In this document: positions 16,341 to 25,252 of the stretch, piece by piece
Layout of the letters: each line of letters opens with the position of its first letter
Numbering within the stretch: the first letter of the stretch is position 1
NCBI RefSeq assembly: GCF_014694315.1
Contig: NZ_JAAOXD010000004.1
Location: 97,653 to 161,652, forward strand
Source of the DNA: Arthrobacter ipis
Lineage (GTDB): Bacteria; Actinomycetota; Actinomycetes; Actinomycetales; Micrococcaceae
DNA: 64,000 bases
Reading direction: 5' to 3'
Translations under genes and position numbers: made by a program
The notes under the pieces: generated by a model
Told to the model about the DNA's origin: nothing
Database searches by the model: none
What the model saw: the letters and a program-made list of their open reading frames with translations, nothing else

Positions 16341-17351
16341 ATGTCCGTACCCGTGACGATCCGGGACGTTGCCAAAGCAGCCGACGTCTCTCCTGCCACG
16401 GTCTCGCGGACTTTCGTGCGCCCGGAGAAGGTTGATGCGGTGACCCGGGAGCGGGTGCTGAGCGCCGCCGCCCGGCTGGACTACCGCCCTAACCGGGCGG
16501 CGCAGTCCCTCATCACGGGCCTGACCGGCAACATCGGGATCGTGGTTCCGGACCTCACCAACCCTTTCTTCCCCAGCGTAGTGAGGGGCATTCAGAACCG
16601 GGCCGAGGAGCTGGGGTACCCCGTGCTGCTGGTCGACAGCGGCGAGGATCCGGTTCGCGAATCGGAGCTGGTCACAAGGCTGGGCCGCCAGGTGGACGGG
16701 CTTGTCCTGTGCGCGGCGCGCATGTCGGACGAGGACCTGCTTTCCCACCGGCGGCAACGCCCGATGGTACTGATTAACCGCCAGGTCCCGGGGGTCCCGG
16801 CCGTTACCTTCGACAATGCTGCTGGTATCGCGCAGGAGGTGACGCACCTGAAAGCCTTGGGGCACGTGCGGATCGGGTATGTCGCTGGCCCCGGAACGAG
16901 CTACTCCAGCCGGGTGCGGCAAGGCGCAGTCACGAGCCATTTGGCCGCTGCGGGTCTGACGGAGGTTGCCGTGGGCAGTTTCGCCCCCTCCTTTGAAGGC
17001 GGCCGCAGCGCGGCGGAGAAGGTTCTGCTCGCCAATGTCACAGCCGTCATGGTTTACAACGACGTCATGGCCCTGGGGCTGATCAACCAGCTCGCCCAGT
17101 ACGGGGTCTCGGTCCCAAATGACATGACCGTCGTCGGATACGACGACATCGAATTCGCCGCCATGGCCAACCCTGCGCTGACCACCGTCCGGGTTCCGCG
17201 GGAGGAGGCCGGCGCACTGGCCATGTCCTACCTCAACGCACTGCTGACGGCGACCGGCCCCGCCCCAGAGGCGCCGGCTGAACTGAAGACGGAATTCATC
17301 TTCCGCGGCACGTCGGTCCGCGCTCCGCTGGCGCAAGCACTGGCTGAGTAA
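16341..17351 (+). CDS. LacI-family transcriptional regulator of the galacturonate genes
   Basis: A 336-aa repressor with the N-terminal helix-turn-helix IRDVAKAADVSPATVSRTF and hinge helix region RPNRAAQSL, followed by a periplasmic-binding-protein-like effector domain (IGIVVPDLTNPFFPSVVRGI onward). ATG 16341 has GGAGGTG 5 bp upstream; an upstream frame start at 16293 is less likely. It lies between the two divergent pathway arms and three operator-like sites, so it probably represses both until a pathway intermediate binds. The effector is not visible from sequence. Confidence 0.9.
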   Translation: MSVPVTIRDVAKAADVSPATVSRTFVRPEKVDAVTRERVLSAAARLDYRPNRAAQSLITGLTGNIGIVVPDLTNPFFPSVVRGIQNRAEELGYPVLLVDSGEDPVRESELVTRLGRQVDGLVLCAARMSDEDLLSHRRQRPMVLINRQVPGVPAVTFDNAAGIAQEVTHLKALGHVRIGYVAGPGTSYSSRVRQGAVTSHLAAAGLTEVAVGSFAPSFEGGRSAAEKVLLANVTAVMVYNDVMALGLINQLAQYGVSVPNDMTVVGYDDIEFAAMANPALTTVRVPREEAGALAMSYLNALLTATGPAPEAPAELKTEFIFRGTSVRAPLAQALAE

Positions 17352-17487
17352 GCGCAGCCGCTGGCTGCTCTCTTCCCTGCGGGAAGCGACTCAGGGTCGC
17401 CCGATGGGCCATCACAGCTCTGCCCCAGTCATTGGGGCTGCAGCTTCCCGGCGCACCCCAGCCTCACCCTCACGCAGCATCCCTTGA

Positions 17488-17528
17488 TGAAAACGGTTTC
17501 ACCGGTTTACAATGAAAACGATTTCATT
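17488..17528. promoter_or_regulatory. Two LacI-type operator palindromes upstream of uxaA
   Basis: TGAAAACGGTTTCA (17488-17501) and AATGAAAACGATTTCATT (17511-17528) are near-perfect palindromes with the central CG typical of LacI/GalR sites. They end 33 bp before the uxaA ATG, where a repressor would block initiation. Confidence 0.75.
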
Positions 17529-17561
17529 CCCGTCGCTCCCTCACCGAAGAAGGATTTGGCC

Positions 17562-19115
17562 ATGACGAGCATTCCCAGCACCCTCCGTGACCTGACTGAG
17601 GTCGCGCTGGTACTGCGGCCCGAGGACGATGTCGCAGTCGCGACCCAAGACCTATCCCCGGGCGCTGAGCTGACCGATCGGGGGCGCCGGCTTCTCGTGC
17701 GGCAAAGCGTCCCCCGCGGTCACAAGCTCGCCCTGCGACCCCTCGCCGCCGGCGGGCAGGTCCACAAATACGGCCAGTCGATCGGCCGGGCCACCCGGGA
17801 CATCGCCGCCGGAGACCACGTCCATACGCATAACCTCGGCATGGACAACGCCGATCGAGTGCACGAGTTCGGTACCGCCCGCGTGCAGCCCGCGGCACCG
17901 GACGGGCCGGCGCGGACGTTCCAGGGGTACCACCGCGGCGACGGACGCGTGGGGACCCGCAACTACATCGGCATACTGACCGCGGTGAACTGCTCGGCGT
18001 CGACGGCCCGAATGATCGCCGCGCAATTCACGGCAGCAGCCCTGCAGGGCTACGAGAACGTCGACGGGGTCATAGCCCTGACGCATGATTCGGGGTGCGG
18101 TCTGGTCGCCGACAGTGAAGGCGCCCGGCTGACGCGGCGCACGCTGCGGAGCTATGCCAACCATCCCAACATCGCCGGACTGCTGGTGCTGGGTCTGGGA
18201 TGCGAGATGCTGCCAGCGACATCATTGCTGGACGGGCTGGACCTTCCAAGCGAGAAGCTGGTGCGCACGCTGGTCATCCAGGACAGCGGCGGGATCCGTG
18301 CAACGGTCCGTGCCGGGGTGGAAGCCATCAACGAGATGATTCCGCACGTGAATGCACTGCGCCGCGAACCCGCTCCCATCTCCGAACTTGTGCTGGGGAT
18401 GAACTGCGGCGGCTCCGACGGGTACTCCGGGATCACCGCGAACCCCGCCCTCGGCGTGGCCTCCGACATGCTCGTCGCCCACGGGGCCACGACGATCCTC
18501 GCCGAGACTCCGGAGATTTTCGGCGCCGAACATTTGCTGACACGGCGTGCAGTGTCCGAGGAAGTGGGCCTTAAGCTCCTGCAGCGCATCGAGTGGTGGA
18601 AGGACTACGCGACCTCCGGTGGCGGCTCCCTGGACAACAACCCGTCTCCCGGCAACAAGGCGGGCGGGCTGACCACCATCTTGGAGAAGTCGCTCGGCGC
18701 GGTGGCCAAGGGCGGCACCGCCGAACTGTCTGCCGTGTACGAGTACGCCGAGCCGGTCACCACACGCGGATTCGCCTTCATGGACACCCCTGGCTACGAC
18801 CCCGTGTCCGTAACTGGCATCATCGCGGGCGGGTCCACGGTGGTGGTGTTCACCACCGGACGCGGCTCCGTCCTGGGGGGCAAGCCCACGCCGTCGATCA
18901 AGGTAGCAACCAACACCCCGATGTTCGACCGCATGCGGGAGGACATGGACATCAACGCCGGACGCATCGTGGACGGAACCGCGTCGATCAACAGTGTGGG
19001 CGAGGAGATCTTCGAAAAGATCATTGCGGTCGCCTCGGGGGAACAGTCCGTTTCTGAGCAGCTGGACCTCGGCCAGGACGAGTTCATTCCGTGGCAGTTG
19101 GGGGCAGTGACGTGA
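17562..19115 (+). CDS. uxaA: Altronate dehydratase
   Basis: Dehydrates D-altronate to 2-keto-3-deoxygluconate. The 517-aa product has an N-terminal SAF domain (about 15-110, with HKLALRPLAAGGQVHKYGQ and GDHVHTHNLG) followed by the catalytic UxaA domain with GRVGTRNYIGILTAVNCS and conserved cysteines in HDSGCGL and GLGCE. ATG 17562 follows AAGAAGGA; the operators lie in the part of the frame upstream of this start, which supports it. Its TGA overlaps an in-frame GTG of the uxaB frame. Likely metal-dependent as in the family. Confidence 0.92.
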   Translation: MTSIPSTLRDLTEVALVLRPEDDVAVATQDLSPGAELTDRGRRLLVRQSVPRGHKLALRPLAAGGQVHKYGQSIGRATRDIAAGDHVHTHNLGMDNADRVHEFGTARVQPAAPDGPARTFQGYHRGDGRVGTRNYIGILTAVNCSASTARMIAAQFTAAALQGYENVDGVIALTHDSGCGLVADSEGARLTRRTLRSYANHPNIAGLLVLGLGCEMLPATSLLDGLDLPSEKLVRTLVIQDSGGIRATVRAGVEAINEMIPHVNALRREPAPISELVLGMNCGGSDGYSGITANPALGVASDMLVAHGATTILAETPEIFGAEHLLTRRAVSEEVGLKLLQRIEWWKDYATSGGGSLDNNPSPGNKAGGLTTILEKSLGAVAKGGTAELSAVYEYAEPVTTRGFAFMDTPGYDPVSVTGIIAGGSTVVVFTTGRGSVLGGKPTPSIKVATNTPMFDRMREDMDINAGRIVDGTASINSVGEEIFEKIIAVASGEQSVSEQLDLGQDEFIPWQLGAVT

Positions 19116-19165
19116 CCGGCGCTGCCACGACATACGACGAAACTGCCGAGCAACGAGGACTAACC

Positions 19166-20608
19166 ATGAAGAAACTGGATTCGACGACGGCCGCAAGGCC
19201 CGAGCTTCCGATCACGATCATGCAGTTTGGGGCCGGGAATTTCCTGCGTGCCTTCGTCGACTGGATGATCACCCGGGCGAACGAGGCCGGCGTGACCCGC
19301 GACGGCGTGGCCGTCATACAGGCCACGGACCGCCCCTCGCACGCCCTCCGCCAGCTTGCGGAGCAGGACGGCCTTTTCCACGTCTACCTTGAGGGCATCA
19401 AGGACCGCCGCCCCGTCAAGGAGGTTGACCTCGTCACCTGTGTTCGCTCCGTGCTCAGCGCCCACAATCAGTTCGAGGACTACGATCGGCTGGTCATCAG
19501 CCCCGACCTCCGGGTCATCGTCTCCAACACCACCGAGGCCGGCATCGAGTTCGTGTCGGGCGACGACCTTAGCGCACGGCCCCCGCAGTCCTTCCCGGCC
19601 AAGGTCACGGCACTCCTGTACCGGCGGTTCGAGCATTTCCGCGGTGATCCGGCAGCAGGACTGTCCTTCCTGTGCTGTGAGCTCATCGAGGACAACGGCT
19701 CGACGTTGCTGGAGCATGTGCTGCGCCACGCAGCCGACAACGACCTTGGGGCGGAATTCGAGGAATGGGTGCGGACCGCCTGCCACTTCTACGACACCCT
19801 GGTGGACCGCATCGTTCCCGGATTTCCTCAGGGGGAGATCGAGGCTGTGCAGGCGGAGATCGGGTTCGCCGATGAGCTCGTTGTCAAGGCTGAGCACTTC
19901 TACGTCTGGGCGATCGGCGGCAACCCGGCGATTCGCGAGGTATTGCCGCTGGACAAGGCGGGTCTCAATGTCCTGTTCATGGACGACATCCGTCCCTTCC
20001 GAGCGAAGAAAGTGCGGATACTCAACGGCGCCCACACAGCGATGTCGGCCATCGCGCTCCAGCTCGGTTGCCAGACCGTGCGAGACGCTTTCGCCGTTCC
20101 GCTGGTGGAGGCTCTGATCAGCCGCCTGGTTGCCGACGAGGTTTTGCCCACCATTAAAGGGGACCGCGAGGAGCTGGAGGCCTTTGCCCAGCAGATTCTC
20201 GAACGTTTCTACAACCCCTCACTGCAGCACCAACTGGGGGACATCGCGCTCAACGCCCTCTCGAAGTGGGCGACGCGCAACCTTCCCGTCGTCCTGGAGC
20301 GGTGGGCGGTTGATGCCGACGCGCCGCTGACAGTCCTCTCGCTGGCCGCCCTCCTCGTGCTTTACAGCGGCCGGTCGGAAAATTCGCAGTTCGAGCCCCG
20401 TGACGACGCGAGAGCCGTGCAATTGCTGCGAAGCACCTTTGACCGTGAGGATCTTCCCGGGTGGATCACGGGCGTGATTAGATGCCTTCCGTTGCCCGCC
20501 ACGATGGACGCTGCAGCGGTCGCACGGCTTGCAACAGAAACTTCCCGTGCCGTCGACCTCATCCTTGAGCGGGGGATGGCTCAGGCACTGCAGGAACGGC
20601 TCGCCTGA
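19166..20608 (+). CDS. uxaB: Tagaturonate reductase (altronate oxidoreductase)
   Basis: Reduces tagaturonate to altronate with NADH. The 480-aa product belongs to the polyol-specific long-chain dehydrogenase family: nucleotide site MQFGAGNFLRAFVDWM near the N-terminus and the catalytic motif KKVRILNGAHTAMSA. ATG 19166 follows CGAGGA at 6 bp. An in-frame GTG at 19112 overlaps the uxaA stop (GTGA) and would add 18 residues, so the start is not settled. Fructuronate reductase (uxuB) is the main alternative, but the adjacent altronate dehydratase favours uxaB. Confidence 0.88.
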   Translation: MKKLDSTTAARPELPITIMQFGAGNFLRAFVDWMITRANEAGVTRDGVAVIQATDRPSHALRQLAEQDGLFHVYLEGIKDRRPVKEVDLVTCVRSVLSAHNQFEDYDRLVISPDLRVIVSNTTEAGIEFVSGDDLSARPPQSFPAKVTALLYRRFEHFRGDPAAGLSFLCCELIEDNGSTLLEHVLRHAADNDLGAEFEEWVRTACHFYDTLVDRIVPGFPQGEIEAVQAEIGFADELVVKAEHFYVWAIGGNPAIREVLPLDKAGLNVLFMDDIRPFRAKKVRILNGAHTAMSAIALQLGCQTVRDAFAVPLVEALISRLVADEVLPTIKGDREELEAFAQQILERFYNPSLQHQLGDIALNALSKWATRNLPVVLERWAVDADAPLTVLSLAALLVLYSGRSENSQFEPRDDARAVQLLRSTFDREDLPGWITGVIRCLPLPATMDAAAVARLATETSRAVDLILERGMAQALQERLA

Positions 20609-20810
20609 CCGGCTGGCCTCTGCGCGCGGCTACGGGCGGCTGCCGTTCGCACGTGCTTACGTGCCCGTCAGATGTGCCTGAGCCAGCCGCCGTCGTTCCC
20701 GTCTTTGTGCGCTGACTGTGGCCTACCAACGAGGAGGCGCTATCCAGGACCATGAGGCGCATACTGGGCTCAGCGCCAGATGGCGTGGTCCCGTGGGAGT
20801 GGTGAGGGTG

Positions 20811-21239
20811 ATGGTTGCTTCGAACTTTGATGGCGTGGTGGAACGTCTGCGTGCCGGGCTTGCCGAGATCGTGAAGGGGGATCCTGCGCCCTGTCAGGCG
20901 CTGTTCGCCCAGAACGACGAGGTGACGCTGGCCAATCCATTCGGCGGCGTTTCCCGCGGGTGGGACAACGTCGCGGCCAGCATCGCCAAGGCAGCGGCGA
21001 TTTACCGTGACGGTGAGGTGGTGTCCATGGAAGACCAGGCCACCGCCGTCGTCGGGGACCTTGCCTACGTGGTGCTGATCGAGCGGTACAGGGTGCGGGT
21101 TGCGGGACGGGCCGACCTGGACGACGTCGCCCTGCGCACCACGAACATCTATCGCCGGGAGGGCGACGAATGGCTGCTTGTCCACCGCCAGGCCGATCCC
21201 CGGGTTGGCGCGCAGGCGCCCGAGTCGGTGGTCCAGTAG
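20811..21239 (+). CDS. NTF2/SnoaL-like small protein
   Basis: A 142-aa cone-shaped alpha+beta barrel protein of the nuclear transport factor 2-like superfamily, indicated by FAQNDEVTLANPFGGVSRGWDNV, the central strands, and the C-terminal TTNIYRREGDEWLLVHRQAD. ATG 20811 follows a GTGAGGG site; the frame is open further upstream to 20718. Stand-alone members include isomerases, hydrolases and pure binding proteins, so no reaction is assigned. A fragment of a paralogous protein is at 32202. Confidence 0.75.
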   Translation: MVASNFDGVVERLRAGLAEIVKGDPAPCQALFAQNDEVTLANPFGGVSRGWDNVAASIAKAAAIYRDGEVVSMEDQATAVVGDLAYVVLIERYRVRVAGRADLDDVALRTTNIYRREGDEWLLVHRQADPRVGAQAPESVVQ

Positions 21240-21299
21240 GGGAGTGCCCCGCCGCCCCCAAGGTGTATTTCGCTAATGTACCAAGCAGGCAGGGTCAAG

Positions 21300-21470
21300 G
21301 TTCGGTGCGGTTAGCAGCAGCCCCTTCGCGGGTGCCGGGGGTTTGGATCCACGAGCTGAGGATGCGGATCTTCTCTTCGGGGGGTGAGGTCGCCGAGTTC
21401 GGGATGACGGATGGTCTTGTTGCCAAACTCCCGCACGGTTCCCCCTTCCACCTCAAGCCTGCCCGTCTGC
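21300..21470 (-). pseudogene. Remnant resembling the ligand-binding end of a XRE/MmyB-type regulator
   Basis: Minus-strand translation gives VREFGNKTIRHPELGDLT, then in another frame PPEEKIRILSSWIQTPGTRE and a stop. These resemble the last part of MmyB-type ligand-binding domains with the segment between them removed. No start, HTH region or ribosome site accompanies it. The rest of the 330-bp gap between 21240 and 21573 holds nothing I recognise. Family assignment is from motif memory and is tentative. Confidence 0.4.
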
Positions 21471-21573
21471 TTCGCCCCGCACCCTACTATCGCCGTCGGA
21501 TCCGACCATTATCCATCTCGCAGGCCTGCCCGTAAGCTGGTCCGTCTATCGCCGAGAACTTGAGGAACGCGCA

Positions 21574-22083
21574 TTGCCGATCAATAAGCAGACGCTGAAG
21601 GACGAGGGTTTCACTGGATTCAGACCATTTGATCAGCTGGATATCAACCGGGTTCCACGGGCCCCTGGACTCTACGTGGTGCTCAAACCCGAGGGCTTCG
21701 AGCGGGTGTTCCTTGCCAAAAGCTTGGGCGCCCGCTTCAAGAAGCGGGATCCCTCCCTGCCCCGTCCCGCCTTGGAGGCGAAGTGGATCGAGAACGCGGA
21801 TGTCCTCTACATCGGAAAAGCCAGCCTGGGAAGCACGGGCAACCGCGGACTGCGAAAGCACATTCAAGAGTTCACTGACTTCGGCCGCGGGAAGCCAGTC
21901 GGCCAGTGGGACGGGCGGCTCATTTGGCAACTCGCCGACGCCAAATCGCTCATCATTGCGTGGAAGGAGTTGGCAGCAGAGGAGCTGAATCCTGCCGAAG
22001 CCGCCTACCACGCGGAGTTCGTCAGGTTTTACGGAAAGCTGCCTTTCGCCAACTTGGTCCAAGCCAGGACAAAGGGAGCTTAA
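21574..22083 (+). CDS. GIY-YIG-like protein
   Basis: A 169-aa protein starting at TTG 21574 with GAGGA 7 bp upstream. The segment PGLYVVLKPEG followed about 50 residues later by DVLYIGKASLGSTGNRGLRK resembles a GIY-YIG nuclease fold (GLY..YIG and a basic Arg/Lys helix). The insert between the two motifs is longer than in UvrC- or Slx1-type domains. The catalytic Glu near WKELAAEELNPAEAAYHAEF is plausible but unproven. No partner gene gives context; it might be a solitary nuclease. Confidence 0.55.
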   Translation: MPINKQTLKDEGFTGFRPFDQLDINRVPRAPGLYVVLKPEGFERVFLAKSLGARFKKRDPSLPRPALEAKWIENADVLYIGKASLGSTGNRGLRKHIQEFTDFGRGKPVGQWDGRLIWQLADAKSLIIAWKELAAEELNPAEAAYHAEFVRFYGKLPFANLVQARTKGA

Positions 22084-22103
22084 GCCTCAGACTCTGTCCC
22101 CTT

Positions 22104-22736
22104 TCACTCATCCCGGCCAGCCCGGCCAAAGTGACCCGGCCAGTCCTTTGCCCGGATGCGGCGGATCTCCTGGACCGGCCCAAGCGTCGCCCATTCATTG
22201 CGCCCCAACCGGGACAAAGGCTCCAAGAGATCAATCTGCGGATGGTCACCCTCCAGCACGCGCGTGGACACGACCGCGTAGACCACCTCGCCAAACACCA
22301 GCGTGCAATTGCCCACCGGCAAGGTGCTGTGCAACCGGCACTCCAAGGCCACCGGCGAATCCTTCACCCGCGGAGGACGCACCACAGCGCTCGGTTCCCG
22401 GGATAAACCAACGGCGTCGAACTCACTCGTTTTTGACGGAAAGTCCGTCCCGGTGGCATTGACCTCTTCAAACAGGGAGGCCGGGGTGAGGTTCACGACG
22501 AACTCGCCCTGCGCCTCGATGTTGCGCAACGAATCCTTCTCGCCCACGGACGTGAACTGCACAATGGGCGGATCCACAGACGCCACCGTATAGAACGAGT
22601 GCGGCGCCAGATTGTCCACACCCTCCACCGAGGTAGTGGACACCCAGGCGATCGGTCTCGGAACCACCACCGCTGTCAACAACTGATAAAAATCCCGCGA
22701 TGACATCTGTGCCGGATCAAAATCCTTCCGAGCCAT
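22104..22736 (-). CDS. Flavin reductase-like FMN-binding protein
   Basis: A 210-aa protein of the flavin reductase-like domain family, with VVVPRPIAWVSTTSVEGVDN (FMN-binding loop), LAPHSFYTVASVDPPIVQF and DFPSKTSEFDAVGL. ATG 22736 has a strong AGGAGG site. The longer subfamily with PRPIAWVST often works as a flavin-dependent oxidoreductase or isoflavonoid-type reductase rather than a monooxygenase partner, and no monooxygenase is adjacent. Convergent with the GIY-YIG-like gene, 20 bp apart. Confidence 0.8.
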   Translation of the reverse strand: MARKDFDPAQMSSRDFYQLLTAVVVPRPIAWVSTTSVEGVDNLAPHSFYTVASVDPPIVQFTSVGEKDSLRNIEAQGEFVVNLTPASLFEEVNATGTDFPSKTSEFDAVGLSREPSAVVRPPRVKDSPVALECRLHSTLPVGNCTLVFGEVVYAVVSTRVLEGDHPQIDLLEPLSRLGRNEWATLGPVQEIRRIRAKDWPGHFGRAGRDE

Positions 22737-23006
22737 GTGCCCTCCTGCTCTCTCCAGCCACCCGCCCCACCTCGGCGTCGGCCTTCTCATCCTTCCTTGA
22801 CTGTAGCCCCTGCCCACCCGACAGTTGATTGATATCCACTGCCGCGCCGCCTGGGATGTCGACCGTCTCTTCACCCAGCTCAAGGGCCTGTCCTGGGCAG
22901 AACTCGCCCATGAGACTCACCATGACCAAGGCGTTCCCCAGGGATCGTCGTTTCCTACCAGCCTTGCCACTGGAGCTAATTGCTCCGCCTTGGTAGCTTT
23001 CAACCC

Positions 23007-23447
23007 ATGGCCATCAAACTTGAGAACGTGGGTATCGCTGTCCGCGACATCGAAGCAGCAATCGCCTTTTTCACCGATCTCGGTCTTAAGGTCGTCGGCC
23101 GTGACATAGTCAGCGGCGATTGGACCGATACCGCCGTCGGACTTGACGGAAACCACGCCAAAATCGCGATGCTCGAGACCCCAGACGGTCATGGTCAACT
23201 TGAGCTCTTCGAATACATCCATCCCGAGGCGATCGAGTCGGAGCCGACGCGTCCCAACGACATCGGCATGCACCGCGTTGCCTTCTCGGTAGACAATATC
23301 GATGAGGCCCTTGAGATAGCTGCAAAGCACGGATGCTATCCGTTGCGCGGCGTGGGAACCTATGAGGACCTCTACAAACTCTCGTACCTCCGCGGCCCCA
23401 GCGGGATTATCGTGATGCTCGCCGAGGAACTGAAGAAAGGCAGCTGA
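23007..23447 (+). CDS. VOC-family protein (glyoxalase/bleomycin resistance fold)
   Basis: A 146-aa vicinal-oxygen-chelate protein: two beta-alpha-beta-beta-beta units begin KLENVGIAVRDIEAAIAFFTDLG and MHRVAFSVDNIDEALEIAAKHG. Metal-ligand candidates are His/Glu in the paired strands (QLELFEYI, GIIVMLAEE). ATG 23007 has only a weak ribosome site. The substrate cannot be read from sequence. Convergent with the ThDP enzyme, 5 bp apart. Confidence 0.8.
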   Translation: MAIKLENVGIAVRDIEAAIAFFTDLGLKVVGRDIVSGDWTDTAVGLDGNHAKIAMLETPDGHGQLELFEYIHPEAIESEPTRPNDIGMHRVAFSVDNIDEALEIAAKHGCYPLRGVGTYEDLYKLSYLRGPSGIIVMLAEELKKGS

Positions 23448-23452
23448 GGCGC

Positions 23453-25132
23453 CTAGCTGGCGACCGTCTCCTTTGCAGCCGTCTCCTTCGCCCTCATCCA
23501 TTCGCTCAGCCACGGGGCCCGGACGCTGGAGGTGATGCGGCAGTCGGCCACGAAGGTGCCCTTGGCGCCGGCGTCAATCCAGTCCGTGAGCGCGGATAGG
23601 TCCGACAGCTTGCGGATGATCGCGGATTCGGCCCCGATCGCGCGGGCGATTCCGCTGAAGTCCACCTCGGGGATCAGCATGGGCTTTTCGGTCAGGCCCT
23701 GCGAGCCGTACTGATGAATCTCGGCGCCGTAGGCAGCATCGTTGTAGATCACGACGACGGCGCTGCTCGCCGCACCCACGAGCGACTCCAGATCGGACAG
23801 GCCCATCAGGAATCCGCCGTCGCCCGCGGCCAGCACCAGGGTGTTGCCATCGTCCACTGCCCGGGCGGCCCCCACGGCGCTGGCCAGGCCGAGCCCGATC
23901 GACTGGAAGGCGGTTCCCACCATGACCAGGTCCTGGGGGCGCGGGATGCGCCAGTACATGGGTGCCCACCCCAGGAAGTGCCCGCCGTCCTGGACCACCG
24001 TGCGGCGTTCCGGCAGGACTGCATCCAGTGCCGTGGCAAGCGCGCGGGGATCAAGGCGGCCGTCCGGGGTCTCCGCGGTGCCGGGGTGGTGGCAGGGTCC
24101 TTCAGCCAGACGCCTGGCTGCTTCCGCGCGCCAGGCCTTCGATGCCTCGGCCCCGGAGAGGGCGGCGTTGTCCAGCAGGCGGAGGATCCGGCCCGCGGCG
24201 GCTTTCGCGTCCGCATTGACGAACAGGTCCACCCGGGGGTTCGTCGGCTCCATGCCGGCGTCGATCTGGATCACTGTGGCGTCCGGGCCGATCAGGTGTC
24301 CGAAGCGCATGGTGAAGGGGCTCAGGCTTGCTCCCGCCACGAGCACCACGTCCGCCTCGCGCATGAGCCCGGCGGCGGTATCCGTGCCGAATCCGCCCGC
24401 GACGCCGAGGTAACCCTCGCCCTGCAGCAGGTTCAGCGCCAGTGCCGTCCCGGCCGTGAGAGCGCCGAGGCGGTCGGCGAGGTCCCGGAGTTCGGGGCCG
24501 GCTCCGGCGAGGTGCGCACCGCGGCCGGCCAGGATGAGCGGCCTCTCCGCGCCGGCCAGAAGTTCAGCCGCCCGGCCGAGTCCGCCGTCGGCGTCGTCCC
24601 TAACGGCAGCTGCCGCCGGCGGCGCGGGAAGCTCTTCGTCCGCCGCCTCCACGGCCGCCAGGTCGTACGGAATGGCGATGACGACGGCGGTCCGCCGGGC
24701 AAGTGCGTACTCCACCGCTTGCTGGGTGATGGAGCCCGCGGCCTCACGGGTGACCGTGAAGGTCACCGCACCCAGCCCGGCGGCGATTGCCGCCTGGTCC
24801 ACGTCCCAGGGACGGGCGCCGCTGCTTGGGGCGTCCCCGGTGACGAGCACGGTGGGGACCTGCGCCCGGACCGCTTCCGCGAGGGCCGTCAGGGCGTTGG
24901 TGTAACCGGGACCGTAGGTGGTGGTCCCCGCGGCGAGGCGACCCGATGCCCGGTAGTAGGCGTCCGCCGCCGCTATGGCAGCGCCTTCATGGCGTACGGC
25001 GGTGAAGCGGAGGCCCTCCTTCTCGGCGGCGTCCAGGAAGTAGACGTTGCCGTTGCCCATCACACCGAACACGTCGCTGACATAGCTGCTGAGAACCTGT
25101 GCCACCCGGCCGGACACTGTAAGTGAAGTCAT
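23453..25132 (-). CDS. Thiamine-diphosphate-dependent enzyme, acetolactate synthase/decarboxylase fold
   Basis: A 559-aa three-domain ThDP enzyme. The catalytic Glu is in AVRHEGAAIAAADAYYRASG near residue 50; the central Rossmann-like domain starts ERPLILAGRG; the cofactor motif is GDGGFLMGLSDLESLVGAAS and ends in IYND. It is not a clear IlvB by neighbours: it lies 120 bp downstream of an Lrp-type regulator and opposite a HisC-like aminotransferase and an amino-acid permease. Decarboxylation of a 2-keto acid made by the aminotransferase is a reasonable inference; a glyoxylate carboligase or sulfopyruvate-type role is not excluded. Confidence 0.75.
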   Translation of the reverse strand: MTSLTVSGRVAQVLSSYVSDVFGVMGNGNVYFLDAAEKEGLRFTAVRHEGAAIAAADAYYRASGRLAAGTTTYGPGYTNALTALAEAVRAQVPTVLVTGDAPSSGARPWDVDQAAIAAGLGAVTFTVTREAAGSITQQAVEYALARRTAVVIAIPYDLAAVEAADEELPAPPAAAAVRDDADGGLGRAAELLAGAERPLILAGRGAHLAGAGPELRDLADRLGALTAGTALALNLLQGEGYLGVAGGFGTDTAAGLMREADVVLVAGASLSPFTMRFGHLIGPDATVIQIDAGMEPTNPRVDLFVNADAKAAAGRILRLLDNAALSGAEASKAWRAEAARRLAEGPCHHPGTAETPDGRLDPRALATALDAVLPERRTVVQDGGHFLGWAPMYWRIPRPQDLVMVGTAFQSIGLGLASAVGAARAVDDGNTLVLAAGDGGFLMGLSDLESLVGAASSAVVVIYNDAAYGAEIHQYGSQGLTEKPMLIPEVDFSGIARAIGAESAIIRKLSDLSALTDWIDAGAKGTFVADCRITSSVRAPWLSEWMRAKETAAKETVAS

Positions 25133-25232
25133 GCAGGAATCGTCGGATCCTGACTCCCGATAAGCAAGAGACGAGATTTCTGGTGGGATATTTGTCGGTA
25201 AACCTAGAGCCGCACTGAAAATATGCCCAATG

Positions 25233-25252
25233 GGGTGCTGGTCACGGCACCC
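25233..25252 (-). terminator. Hairpin directly after the Lrp gene stop
   Basis: GGGTGC (25233-25238) and GCACCC (25247-25252) form a 6-bp stem with an 8-nt loop touching the TAA of the Lrp gene. No T-run follows strongly on the minus strand, so it could weaken rather than end read-through into the ThDP gene. Confidence 0.4.

Noticed and set aside
23714..25126. Plus-strand frame antisense to the ThDP enzyme
   Set aside because: Shadow frame without a known domain; the ThDP motifs are on the minus strand.
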